Positions 7,677 to 15,000 of a stretch of DNA of 19,314 bases are shown here, one piece after another. Numbering within the stretch: position 1 is the stretch's first letter; each line of letters opens with the position of its first letter. The stretch comes from Sulfurivirga sp964427185 (GTDB lineage Bacteria > Pseudomonadota > Gammaproteobacteria > Thiomicrospirales > Thiomicrospiraceae): assembly GCA_964427185.1 (NCBI GenBank), contig CAYRSN010000025.1:1-19314 (forward strand), in the 5' to 3' direction. Below the pieces are notes generated by a model, which worked only from the letters and a program-made list of their open reading frames with translations, ran no database searches and was not told where the DNA came from. A program made the translations under genes and the position numbers.

Positions 7677-8210
7677 ATGGCATTGGAGCAATTTAATGGA
7701 ACGGCTCCTGTATTGATGCAGGGAGTGTGGGTGCATCCTCAGGCAACGATCATCGGTGCCTGCACTTTGTATGAGGATGTCGGTATCTGGCCACAAGCGG
7801 TATTGCGGGGGGATGTCAACACGATTGAAGTGGGCGCGCGTACGAATATTCAGGACGGTGCGGTGGTGCATGTCACGCATGAGAGTGAGCAGAGCCGAGG
7901 AGCGCCTGTGATCATTGGTGCAGAGGTTACCGTCGGGCATCAGGCGGTATTGCATGGGTGCATCATTGAGGATGCCTGTTTGATCGGCATGGGTGCGATT
8001 GTGCTGGATCATGCGCATGTTGAGACTGAGGTGATGGTTGGAGCGGGAAGTTTGGTGCCGCCGGGGAAGGTGCTGCAAAGTGGCTGGCTTTATTTGGGCT
8101 CGCCGGTCAAGGCAGTGAGAAGGTTGAGTGAACGGGAGCGGCAGTTTCTACGTTATTCGGCACAGCATTATGTGGAGCTAAAGGATAAATATGCACAGTC
8201 TGGCAGATAG
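7677..8210 (+). CDS. Gamma-carbonic-anhydrase-like left-handed beta-helix protein (YrdA/PaaY family)
   Basis: A 177-residue hexapeptide-repeat protein. Repeated short I/V-G-containing turns (for example ATIIGACTLYEDVGIWPQAV near residue 23) build a left-handed beta-helix. The three zinc-binding histidines of the family are visible: one in VVHVTHE near residue 65, and two in VGHQAVLHG near 87-92. Family members form trimers with the metal site at subunit interfaces; some are carbonic anhydrases, many have no proven activity. WPQAVLRGDVN and a C-terminal helix after LYLGSPVKAVRRL also fit. ATG 7677 follows GAGGAAAA. Its last 20 bases overlap the start of the next gene, suggesting coupling. Bicarbonate chemistry would suit an autotroph, but that link is inference. 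Confidence 0.93.
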   Translation: MALEQFNGTAPVLMQGVWVHPQATIIGACTLYEDVGIWPQAVLRGDVNTIEVGARTNIQDGAVVHVTHESEQSRGAPVIIGAEVTVGHQAVLHGCIIEDACLIGMGAIVLDHAHVETEVMVGAGSLVPPGKVLQSGWLYLGSPVKAVRRLSERERQFLRYSAQHYVELKDKYAQSGR

Positions 8211-9272
8211 GCGTACACGTGCATTTCGTGAATGGCTGAAATATGCATGGCGTATTCCGGTGCTGGCCGCTTTTTTATGGGCGGCTGTACTGGTTCAGCT
8301 GTTTTGGGTTTTGAAAGTGCCGCAGATGACACCGGAAATGTATATCGTACCGACGGTGGTCAGTATTGTGTTTGGGGTATTGTGGAGCAGTATTGCTTAT
8401 TATCGAGACAAAGTCAGGCAAGAACGGTTGTTTTTATGCAGCACTTGGCTGAGGATAGTCATGATGTGCTGATTTTAAGAACACAGAGGCGGTTTATTTT
8501 CTTATCACCCCGTATAGAACAGCTGACCGGTTACCCGGCAGAGGTGTTTGAGATGACCCCTGCGTTTTGGGAGCAGCTTATTTATGCTGAAGATAAAGCA
8601 CAGTGGCGAGCGCACCAGAAAAAGATGTGGCAAGGGGAGAATGGTCAATATCGAGCTTTGGAGTTCAGGCTGATGACGCCCATGAAAGGGGTGTTCTGGG
8701 TACGTCATGAGGTCACCTGCTTTGAGTATGAGGGTGAGCGGGTGTGCCGGTGTGTGCTACGGGATATTACGATAGAGCGCAGCTTAAAGGAAGCATTAGA
8801 GCAACTTCATCATGTGGATAGTGTCACGCAGCTTCCGAATCGGACGGCTTTTATGGCATGTTTGCAATCTGTCGAGTCGCAGCCTTTAAGTGTTGTGATG
8901 CTGGATATCTTGAACATGCAGCAGATTAACCAGCAGCATGGCATAGAAATGGGAGATGCTGTATTGATTGCCTTGGCGGAGCGTTTGAAACAGCTTCAGG
9001 CGGAGCATGATAAAGTGATCTGTGTGGCACGCTGGGTGGGGGATAATTTTGTGGTCGCCTATGCCGGCCAGTCGGAGCTGCTGATGCAGTGGTGGCATGA
9101 AAAGGCGGAGGTTGTAGTGGGGCAACCAGTCTTTTATGCTGAAGCGGCAACGTTGGTAGACGTGCGGCTTCGGTATGAGGTTCTTCAGCTGTCGGGAGCC
9201 TCAGAGGCATTTGAGCAATCCGCCATGCGAAAAAAGCTTCATGCAGCCTATGTCAGGCTGCACAGGTTGTGA
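8191..9272 (+). pseudogene. Membrane PAS-GGDEF protein, interrupted by a one-base frameshift; degenerate GGDEF motif
   Basis: Two frames make one protein. The first (ATG 8191, ribosome site AAAGGA at 8180-8185) encodes two membrane helices (PVLAAFLWAAVLVQLFWVL and VVSIVFGVLWSSIAYY) and stops at 8472. The second carries on with QHLAEDSHDVLILR, a PAS-like domain (LSPRIEQLTGYPAEVFEMTP) and a GGDEF domain to 9272. The break is at the T5 run 8431-8435: adding one T gives TTG TTT TTT ATG CAG and an uninterrupted 360-residue protein. The GGDEF domain starts with DSVTQLPNRTAF, but its signature reads WVGDNF instead of GGDEF, so cyclic-di-GMP synthesis is unlikely even if the frame is intact. ATG 8436 could start a soluble PAS-GGDEF fragment but lacks a ribosome site. 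Recent mutation or sequencing error are both possible. Confidence 0.82.
9242..9262 (-). terminator. Weak candidate terminator for hemB-aroE
   Basis: A 7-bp hairpin TGCAGCC / GGCTGCA with a 7-nt loop lies inside the 3' end of the convergent PAS-GGDEF gene. On the minus strand a run of six T follows after about six bases (TGAAGCTTTTTT). The gap between stem and T run makes it weak. Confidence 0.3.
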
Positions 9273-9288
9273 AACTTAATCGGTGGCG

Positions 9289-10122
9289 CTAAGGGATGAG
9301 CTGGGCGCGCACGGTTTCCAGCACAGGTTGGCAGGCGGGCTTGATGCCGCGCCACTGATAAAAGGCTTCTGCAGCCTGACAGACCAGCATGCCCAAACCA
9401 TCACGGGTTGTGCAGGTGGGCTGGTGTGTTTTAGCCCACTGTAGAAATACTGTGGGCGTGGCTTGATACATCATGTCATATACCAGCGTGTAGGGGGCGA
9501 TGACATCGGGGGGGATAGGCGGGCATTTGTTCTCCAGGCTGGCGGAAGTGCCGTTGATGATAATATCAAAGTGCTCTGTGGGTAACTGCTCAAAGCTGGA
9601 TGCGGTGACAGGCAGGTTACTATCAAAGCGTTGAGCCAGTGCCACGGCTCGCTGCTCGGTGCGGTTGGCGATATGGAGAGCTGCCGGTTGGGCATCTATC
9701 AGGCTCTGCAGGACTCCCTGGACGGCACCGCCCGCCCCCAGAATCAGCACTGAGCGGTCTTTTAAAGAAAAACCGCCCAGCTGTTCGATATCCTGCACAA
9801 GCCCCGGGCCATCTGTGTTATCTCCGATAATTTGTCCTGATTTTAATATAAGGGTATTGACCGCCTGTGCCGTCTGGGCACGTGCAGTGTGCTGGTGTGC
9901 AAATTCATAAGCACTCAGTTTATAGGGCAGGGTGACATTGAACCCTTTGTAGCCCTGCCGGATCAGCATATTCAGCGCTTGATCAAACGGTTGTTCATCA
10001 GTGTCAATTAAAATGGCTTCATAGGTGATTTGCTGGCCTGTCTGTTCAGCAAACAGGCGGTGGATCAGAGGAGATTTTGAATGGCTGATAGGATTGCCGA
10101 CAACTGCATATAGATCTGTCAT
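9289..10122 (-). CDS. aroE: Shikimate dehydrogenase (NADP-dependent)
   Basis: Reduces 3-dehydroshikimate to shikimate in aromatic amino acid synthesis (cytoplasm). Motifs in order: YAVVGNPISHSKSP near residue 4, binding shikimate; NVTLPYK near 62 with the catalytic Lys; DNTDGPG near 99 with the catalytic Asp; the nucleotide loop LGAGGA near 125; and NRT near 147, which reads the NADP phosphate. The length of 277 residues is normal. The start is ATG 10122, because AAGGAGGCGC lies just upstream; the frame could be extended to GTG 10143, but the ribosome site would then be inside the gene. The start overlaps the hemB stop as ATGA, so translation is coupled to hemB. Confidence 0.97.
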   Translation of the reverse strand: MTDLYAVVGNPISHSKSPLIHRLFAEQTGQQITYEAILIDTDEQPFDQALNMLIRQGYKGFNVTLPYKLSAYEFAHQHTARAQTAQAVNTLILKSGQIIGDNTDGPGLVQDIEQLGGFSLKDRSVLILGAGGAVQGVLQSLIDAQPAALHIANRTEQRAVALAQRFDSNLPVTASSFEQLPTEHFDIIINGTSASLENKCPPIPPDVIAPYTLVYDMMYQATPTVFLQWAKTHQPTCTTRDGLGMLVCQAAEAFYQWRGIKPACQPVLETVRAQLIP

Positions 10123-11126
10123 GCCTGCGCCTCCTTGAGCCACTGGGCAGCGGTTTTGGCATAGTAGGTCAAAATACCGTCTGCACCGGCACGTTTGCAG
10201 CTGAGCAGTGTTTCCAGTACTACGTTTTTTTCGTCGAGCCAGCCTTGCTGTGCCGCGGCTTTCAGCATGGCATATTCACCGCTTACATGGTAAACAAAAG
10301 TGGGGGCTTTAAAGGTTTCTTTAATGCGGTGGACGATATCCAGGTAAGGCACACCCGGTTTGACCATCACCATATCAGCACCTTCATTCAAATCCAGAGC
10401 GACTTCGTGCAGGGCTTCATCGCTGTTGGCTGGATCCATCTGATAAGTGGACTTATCGCCCTTGCCCAAATTGGCAGCAGAGCCGACTGCATCACGGAAA
10501 GGGCCATAGTAGCTGGAAGCGTATTTGGCGGAGTAGGCCATAATGCGGGTATGGGGGAAGCCTGCCGCTTCCAGCGCTTCGCGAATGGCGCCAATACGGC
10601 CATCCATCATGTCTGACGGACCAATGACATCAGCACCTGCTTCCGCATGGGAGAGCGCCTGGCGCACGAGTGCCTGAGTGGTCTCTTCATTCAAGACATA
10701 TCCACTTTGATCAATGATACCGTCTTGTCCATGAGTGGTAAAAGGGTCTAATGCCACATCGGTCATCACGCCCAGCTCGGGAAAGGATTTTTTAAGTGCA
10801 CGTACTGCCTGTTGTGCCAGCCCTTCATGATTCCAAGCTTCTTCAGCCTGAAGTGATTTTTTGGCCTGAGGCACTACGGGAAAGAGAGCGATCATGGGTA
10901 TGCCCAGTGCAACCAGTGTTTCTGCTTCTTTAAGTAGCAGATCAAGGGAGAGGCGTTCAATACCGGGCATGGAGGGCACGGGCTCACGCTGTTTTTTACC
11001 TTCCAATATGAACATGGGATAAATCAGGTCATCAGTGTGTAGATGGTGTTCGCGCATCAGCCGACGGGAGAAGCTGTCCTTGCGCATGCGCCGGGGGCGT
11101 GTAAGTGGGAATTTACGTTGCAACAT
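10119..11126 (-). CDS. hemB: Delta-aminolevulinic acid dehydratase (porphobilinogen synthase), zinc-free type
   Basis: Joins two 5-aminolevulinate molecules into porphobilinogen, the second common step of heme synthesis. Both active-site lysines are visible: K201 in AYSAKYASSYYG and K256 in MVMVKPGVP. The metal site segment reads DVALDPFTTHGQDG, with Ala and Asp where zinc enzymes have the three cysteines (DVCFCEYTSHGHCG in E. coli), so it belongs to the magnesium-dependent class known from Pseudomonas aeruginosa. The start is ATG 11126, which has AAGGAATC nine bases upstream and gives 335 residues, the usual length; an in-frame ATG at 11156 lacks a ribosome site. aroE follows with a 4-bp overlap. 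Heme supply also serves cytochromes such as the neighbouring divergent SoxD. Confidence 0.97.
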   Translation of the reverse strand: MLQRKFPLTRPRRMRKDSFSRRLMREHHLHTDDLIYPMFILEGKKQREPVPSMPGIERLSLDLLLKEAETLVALGIPMIALFPVVPQAKKSLQAEEAWNHEGLAQQAVRALKKSFPELGVMTDVALDPFTTHGQDGIIDQSGYVLNEETTQALVRQALSHAEAGADVIGPSDMMDGRIGAIREALEAAGFPHTRIMAYSAKYASSYYGPFRDAVGSAANLGKGDKSTYQMDPANSDEALHEVALDLNEGADMVMVKPGVPYLDIVHRIKETFKAPTFVYHVSGEYAMLKAAAQQGWLDEKNVVLETLLSCKRAGADGILTYYAKTAAQWLKEAQA

Positions 11127-11182
11127 AAAAAGATTCCTTTTTAAAAATGGATTCATTTTAGAGGAAGCGTTCAGCAGGTGTC

Positions 11183-11199
11183 ATTATGACGGGCATAAT
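11183..11199. promoter_or_regulatory. Inverted repeat ATTATG-N5-CATAAT upstream of hemB
   Basis: A perfect 6-bp dyad with a 5-nt centre, 57 bp before the hemB start codon and overlapping its candidate -10 box. The size and symmetry suit a dimeric regulator. I cannot name the regulator, and the repeat is short enough to be chance. Confidence 0.3.
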
Positions 11200-11382
11200 T
11201 TACGTGGTGTGAAAGCATGGGGGCTGTGCATCATAGAAATCATTGTGATCGTCATAAAAAACTCATATCAGGATTTCATGATTTTTTGAACTGCTTTGCT
11301 TGCATCCGAGGGAAGCGCAAGAGTATGATTTGATTTCACTCTCGTGCGACCTGAGCGGAGAAAGTGTGCATCTGTGTTCAGG

Positions 11383-11397
11383 CCAACATGGTGTTGG
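11383..11397 (+). promoter_or_regulatory. Small hairpin in the soxC leader
   Basis: CCAACA-TGG-TGTTGG is a perfect 6-bp stem with a 3-nt loop, 37 nt before the soxC start codon. No T run follows, so it is not an intrinsic terminator. It could be a leader stem-loop or a compact operator; its function is unknown. Confidence 0.3.
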
Positions 11398-11434
11398 TGT
11401 TACAGAGCAAGATACCAATCAAGGAGCACTATCG

Positions 11435-12787
11435 ATGACTGATAATCGTGTAGAAGAAAAGGTTGCGGTGCCCACCGAGGAAAGCCGTAATCAAAGCCGC
11501 CGTGCCTTTTTAAAAGGAACGGCTGCCGTAGCAGGTGGTGTGCTGTTTACCAAAGCAGCCTCAGCCGAGTATGACCCAAAGGCGGCGGTAAAGCCTTATG
11601 AGGGTAAAGAAGAAATTACAGAAGTGTTGAAAGATGGTCCATGGCGTAAGCGTTTGGGCTTTGGGGTGCGTAAATACCCTTATGGCATGCCTTCCCCCTA
11701 TTACAGCTATATTCAGCGTCGCACGCTGGAGTGGCTGACACCGGATTCCATGGCATCCATTACCATGACCCCATTGCAGCACTTGCATGGCATTATTACG
11801 CCTAATGGCCTGCACTTTGAGCGCTTCCACGGTGGGGCGGCAGATATTGATCCAAAAACCCATCGCTTGGTTATCCACGGCTTGGTAGAGCGCCCGTTGA
11901 TCTTTACCGTAGATGATCTGAAGCGTTTCCCATCCATTTCACGTATTCATTTCATTGAGTGTCCGGCAAACGGCGCCATGGAGTGGAAGGGGGTGCAGCT
12001 GAACTCCGTTCAGTGGACGCACGGAATGATGTCCTGCCTGGAATATACCGGTGTGCGCCTGTCTGATCTTCTGAAAGAGGCTGGTGTGAAGCTGGATAAG
12101 GCGCGCTGGGTGATTCCTGAAGGTGCGGATGCTTCGGGCATGGCGCGTTCCATTCCTATGGAAATCGCTATGGATGACTGCTTTGTCGCCTATGCACAAA
12201 ATGGCGAGCCGCTGCGTCGTGAGCAGGGCGCACCGATTCGCCTGGTTGTACCGGGCTGTGAAGCCAATATGTGGGTGAAGTACCTGCGTCGTATCAAGGT
12301 GACGGACGTGCCACTTCAGCACCGTGAAGAAACTTCCAAATATACAGAGCTGATGCCAGACGGGACGGCACAGCGTTTTTCCTGGTATATGGAGCCCAAC
12401 TCCGTGATCACCTACCCGTCGCCAGATTTCAGAATGCAAGGGCCGGGTAAATATTATGTACGCGGGCTGGCTTGGTCAGGCCGTGGTAAGGTGGCACATG
12501 TGGATGTATCGTTTGATGGCGGTAAGAACTGGCATGAAGCGCACTTCACCTCGCCGGTACTGGATAAGGCTTGGACGCGTTTTGAGATTGAGTGGGATTG
12601 GGATGGATCAGAAGCTTTCCTGATGAGCCGTGTCACCGACGAAACCGGCTATGTTCAGCCGCCGATGCCGCAGATGCGCGCCATTGAAGGCACGAACAAC
12701 GTTTACCACCGTACTGCGATGGTGACGTGGCGTGTGCATGCCTGGAACAGCAAAAATGGATGCTTGGTAGAAAATGTTCAGTACTAA
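11435..12787 (+). CDS. soxC: SoxC, molybdenum subunit of sulfane (sulfite-oxidase-like) dehydrogenase
   Basis: Periplasmic molybdopterin subunit of Sox(CD)2, which oxidises the sulfane sulfur bound to SoxY during thiosulfate oxidation. The N-terminus has a Tat motif SRRAFLKG near residue 24 followed by a hydrophobic stretch and ASA, fitting export after cofactor insertion. The sulfite-oxidase fold shows HFIECPANGAMEWKG with Cys176 as the molybdenum ligand, and GAPIRLVVPGCEANMWVKYL near 265. A C-terminal dimerisation domain carries AWSGRGKVAHVDVSFDGGKNW near 345. The start is ATG 11435, with AAGGAG nine bases upstream, giving 450 residues; the frame is open further upstream to 11300 but without Tat-signal logic. 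The 3' end overlaps soxD by 14 bp. SoxC is favoured over SorA by the long soxD partner. Confidence 0.95.
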   Translation: MTDNRVEEKVAVPTEESRNQSRRAFLKGTAAVAGGVLFTKAASAEYDPKAAVKPYEGKEEITEVLKDGPWRKRLGFGVRKYPYGMPSPYYSYIQRRTLEWLTPDSMASITMTPLQHLHGIITPNGLHFERFHGGAADIDPKTHRLVIHGLVERPLIFTVDDLKRFPSISRIHFIECPANGAMEWKGVQLNSVQWTHGMMSCLEYTGVRLSDLLKEAGVKLDKARWVIPEGADASGMARSIPMEIAMDDCFVAYAQNGEPLRREQGAPIRLVVPGCEANMWVKYLRRIKVTDVPLQHREETSKYTELMPDGTAQRFSWYMEPNSVITYPSPDFRMQGPGKYYVRGLAWSGRGKVAHVDVSFDGGKNWHEAHFTSPVLDKAWTRFEIEWDWDGSEAFLMSRVTDETGYVQPPMPQMRAIEGTNNVYHRTAMVTWRVHAWNSKNGCLVENVQY

Positions 12788-13838
12788 TAAAACCTTAATA
12801 GCCGTTGCTGTTGCGGCCAGTGTTACCGCGGGTACCGCCTATGCCATGGGGTCAAACTCCGGTGATATGACAGCCGCCTCCAGTGAGAAGATCAACGGAA
12901 AATGGGCTGCCAACTATCGCGAAATCATCGAAGAGAACGGCGGTAAGTACTTGGATCGAGAAGTGATGGAGAAAATCCTGGGAGAAGATGTTAACTCCCT
13001 GCGTGCAAAACTGGATCCCAATAACCCCTACTCCTTTGAGGTGGATGATGCCATTGATGGCGGACCGCATGGGAATGCACAGTGTAAAGTACCTAAAGCG
13101 TTTGTTGAAGTATGGGACAGCGCTGAGAAAAATATGAAGGTCGATTATGTGGCCAAAGGCTTTGGAACGCCGATTGCAGAGTCCGCATTGAAAGTTTGGG
13201 ATATCAATGTCGATGGAGACGGGAATGGTTTTCCAAACATCTCTGAAGCGGATGCTATGACCGTAGAAGAAGGTGGCGTGGTATATGTGCAGTTCTGCGG
13301 CATGTGTCATGGTGAGTTCGGTGAGGGCGCAAAAGGTTACTTGCCTTTGGCAGTTGATGAAGATCTGGTCACTTCTGACTTCACTGATCCTGCCCCGATG
13401 AAAACCATCGGAAACTACTGGCCGTATGCGACCACGATTTTTGAATACAGCCGTCGTGCCATGCCATTCTGGTCGCCCAACTCACCGGCTATCGGTGACA
13501 AGGGCTATCTGGGGATGACTGCCTACCTGATTCAGGCCAATGCAATTCCACTGGATGACGAAGGACGTGAGCTGGAAGACGACGATAAGGCAACGCCGCA
13601 AGTTGTCATGGCGGCAAACAAATACATGCAGAACCAGGGTAACTTCTTCTGTGATCACCGCCCGGTGATTCACAACAAGCGCTGCATGAAGGATTGTCCT
13701 GACTACGCGGTTGGGGACGGTGCCGGTGATATCCATAACTATCGTCGTGCCCGTACCTTGCCGGATGGTAGCTTGCAGTACAACGTAAATGAGCGTTTGC
13801 ATGAAGCGCCTCCGGGCGTAGGTCACGCAGGCTTCTAA
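12774..13838 (+). CDS. soxD: SoxD, c-type cytochrome subunit of sulfane dehydrogenase
   Basis: Electron-accepting partner of SoxC. A Sec signal peptide (TLIAVAVAASVTAGTAYA, cleavage near residue 24) sends it to the periplasm. Only one heme-attachment motif is present, CGMCH at residues 175-179. The region before it (about 25-160) lacks CxxCH. The C-terminal 170 residues have three cysteines in FFCDH and RCMKDC, but no CxxCH. Paracoccus SoxD is described as diheme, so this 354-residue form appears monoheme. FEYSRRAMPFWSPNSP near 222 and DKGYLGMTAYLIQ near 242 may supply the distal heme ligand and the following helix. The start ATG lies inside soxC, in another frame, with a weak ribosome site, suggesting coupling. 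It ends at a strong terminator. Confidence 0.93.
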   Translation: MFSTNKTLIAVAVAASVTAGTAYAMGSNSGDMTAASSEKINGKWAANYREIIEENGGKYLDREVMEKILGEDVNSLRAKLDPNNPYSFEVDDAIDGGPHGNAQCKVPKAFVEVWDSAEKNMKVDYVAKGFGTPIAESALKVWDINVDGDGNGFPNISEADAMTVEEGGVVYVQFCGMCHGEFGEGAKGYLPLAVDEDLVTSDFTDPAPMKTIGNYWPYATTIFEYSRRAMPFWSPNSPAIGDKGYLGMTAYLIQANAIPLDDEGRELEDDDKATPQVVMAANKYMQNQGNFFCDHRPVIHNKRCMKDCPDYAVGDGAGDIHNYRRARTLPDGSLQYNVNERLHEAPPGVGHAGF

Positions 13839-13873
13839 GACAAAGCCTTAACTAAACCGTCTAAACCGTGTCG

Positions 13874-13897
13874 AGCCCGCCTTTTGGCGGGCTTTTT
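13874..13897 (+). terminator. Intrinsic terminator after soxCD
   Basis: A GC-rich 8-bp stem AGCCCGCC / GGCGGGCT (13874-13881 with 13886-13893), a TTTT loop and a T run to 13897, starting 35 nt after the soxD stop. It separates soxCD from the Moco operon. Confidence 0.92.
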
Positions 13898-13955
13898 CAT
13901 GCTGTTATAGGAAATTTTTATTGTTTAAACGCTTTTCTTTCATGAAATCAGCCTC

Positions 13956-13961
13956 TAAAAT
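13956..13961 (+). promoter_or_regulatory. Candidate -10 box for the moaA operon
   Basis: TAAAAT matches five of six consensus bases. No good -35 box lies 16-18 nt upstream, though a perfect palindrome TTTCATGAAA (13938-13947) sits in the spacer position. Transcription would begin near 13968, inside the dyad next to the moaA start, leaving a leader of only about 20 nt. Confidence 0.4.
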
Positions 13962-13962
13962 A

Positions 13963-13988
13963 GCGTTATGTTTCCCGGGGAATAACGC
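13963..13988. promoter_or_regulatory. Dyad GCGTTAT-N12-ATAACGC abutting moaA, ModE-box-like
   Basis: Two perfect 7-bp inverted arms with a 12-nt spacer end at the base before the moaA ATG. The inner six bases and the spacing, CGTTAT-N12-ATAACG, correspond to the E. coli modA operator of the molybdate sensor ModE as I recall it. The spacer holds the ribosome site GGGGAA. Binding there would block transcription or initiation. As RNA it could also form a 7-bp stem with the ribosome site in the loop. Confidence 0.5.
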
Positions 13989-14987
13989 ATGGCTGAGCTT
14001 ATTGATCCTTTTCAGCGCAAAATCGAATATCTACGCGTATCAGTCACCGATAAGTGCAACTACCGCTGTGGATACTGCATGCCGCCTGAGGGTGCACACC
14101 CCGAGGGTCGGCACACGGAGTATCTGGACTTTGATGAAATGGTGCGCATCGTACGCGCCTTTGCTGAGCTGGGCGTTAAGAAGGTGCGCCTGACCGGCGG
14201 GGAGCCTTTGGTACGCAAGGGCATTCCCGAGTTGGTGGCGGATCTCAGTGCCATTTCACAGTTACAGGAAATTGCTCTTTCAACTAATGCACACTATCTG
14301 GATCGTTATGCCGAGCCTTTGGCAGCGGCAGGGTTGCAGCGCATCAATGTCTCCCTCGACTCGCTTAAGGCCGATAAATTTCGTGCCATCACCCGTGGCG
14401 GAGATCTGCACAAGGTGCTCAGGGGGATTGATGCTGCTCAGGCGGCAGGGCTCAACCCTGTCAAGATCAATATGGTGGTCATGAAGGGCACCAATGATGA
14501 TGAAATTGAGGCCATGGTAGATTTTGCGCAAGCACGAGGTGTAGAAGTGCGCTTTATAGAGACCATGCCTATTGGCAGTGCGGGGATCAGCATTATGGAT
14601 CAGCACTATCCGGCAGAAAAGATTCTGGAACGGGTCAAAACCCATGTGGGAGATGCGCTGGTACCGCTGTTAAATCGCAGCCATGACGGCCCGGCACGAA
14701 ACTTTCGCATCGGCGCCACTCAGAGTAAAATCGGGGTGATTTCTGCTGTATCGCAGCACTTTTGTGAGACTTGCAACCGTGTGCGCCTCACCGCACGAGG
14801 CGTGCTGGCGCTGTGTCTGGGACAGGAAGACAGCGTAAACCTGCGAGATCCTTTGCGATCCGGCATCAGTGATGAGGCGCTGAAACAGTTGATTGTTGAT
14901 GCCATTGCCAAAAAGCCTGAACGGCATCATTTTAATGAGAACGTACATAATATCGAGTTTCGCCAGATGGTGAATCTGGGCGGATAG
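13989..14987 (+). CDS. moaA: MoaA, GTP 3',8-cyclase (radical SAM)
   Basis: First enzyme of molybdenum cofactor synthesis: rearranges GTP to 3',8-cyclo-GTP, which MoaC turns into cyclic pyranopterin phosphate. The radical-SAM cluster motif CNYRCGYC starts near residue 19. The second iron-sulfur cluster ligands are in FCETCNRVRL near 258 and ALCLG near 276. GGEPL near 68 contacts SAM. The chain ends in Gly-Gly, required for MoaA activity in known enzymes. Length 332 is normal. Start ATG 13989 follows GGGGAAT and directly abuts a ModE-like dyad. It leads moaD, moaE, moeA and moaC in one direction with gaps under 15 nt. Confidence 0.98.
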   Translation: MAELIDPFQRKIEYLRVSVTDKCNYRCGYCMPPEGAHPEGRHTEYLDFDEMVRIVRAFAELGVKKVRLTGGEPLVRKGIPELVADLSAISQLQEIALSTNAHYLDRYAEPLAAAGLQRINVSLDSLKADKFRAITRGGDLHKVLRGIDAAQAAGLNPVKINMVVMKGTNDDEIEAMVDFAQARGVEVRFIETMPIGSAGISIMDQHYPAEKILERVKTHVGDALVPLLNRSHDGPARNFRIGATQSKIGVISAVSQHFCETCNRVRLTARGVLALCLGQEDSVNLRDPLRSGISDEALKQLIVDAIAKKPERHHFNENVHNIEFRQMVNLGG

Positions 14988-15000
14988 AAGGGGGCTAAAC

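Larger units (their letters stand above)
11127..11434. promoter_or_regulatory. Divergent hemB / soxC intergenic region (308 bp)
   Basis: This region must hold promoters for both directions. For soxC, TTGCAT (11300-11305) and TATGAT (11324-11329), 18 nt apart, are the best sigma-70 candidate; the -10 is good and the -35 poor. For hemB, TTCACA (11213 to 11208) and CATAAT (11188 to 11183) on the minus strand are 19 nt apart, which is long. Two dyads, listed separately, lie within it. An AT-rich stretch at 11231-11286 has several TCAT repeats. No RNA gene or small ORF is convincing here. The soxC ribosome site AAGGAG is at 11421-11426. Confidence 0.5.

Noticed and set aside
8430..8436. Programmed -1 frameshift at G TTT TTA in the PAS-GGDEF gene
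   Set aside because: The direction fits, but the first base is G, so the P-site tRNA cannot re-pair cleanly, and I see no obvious downstream stem-loop.
10123..10143. aroE start at GTG 10143
   Set aside because: The strong AAGGAGG sits between it and ATG 10122, so it serves the latter.
11127..11156. hemB start at ATG 11156
   Set aside because: No ribosome site upstream; ATG 11126 has AAGGA at good spacing and gives the usual protein length.
11300..11434. N-terminal extension of soxC from TTG 11300
   Set aside because: ATG 11435 has an AAGGAG site and puts the Tat motif near the N-terminus; the extension has neither.
11939..12439. Long antisense frame (166 codons) opposite soxC, and similar frames opposite hsp20, moaA and moaE
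   Set aside because: They mirror well-supported genes, show no family motifs and have no convincing ribosome sites.
13898..13988. Moco riboswitch upstream of moaA
   Set aside because: Only about 90 bp lie between the soxD terminator and moaA, the predicted leader is about 20 nt, and the known Moco RNA fold is larger. The dyad fits a protein operator better.
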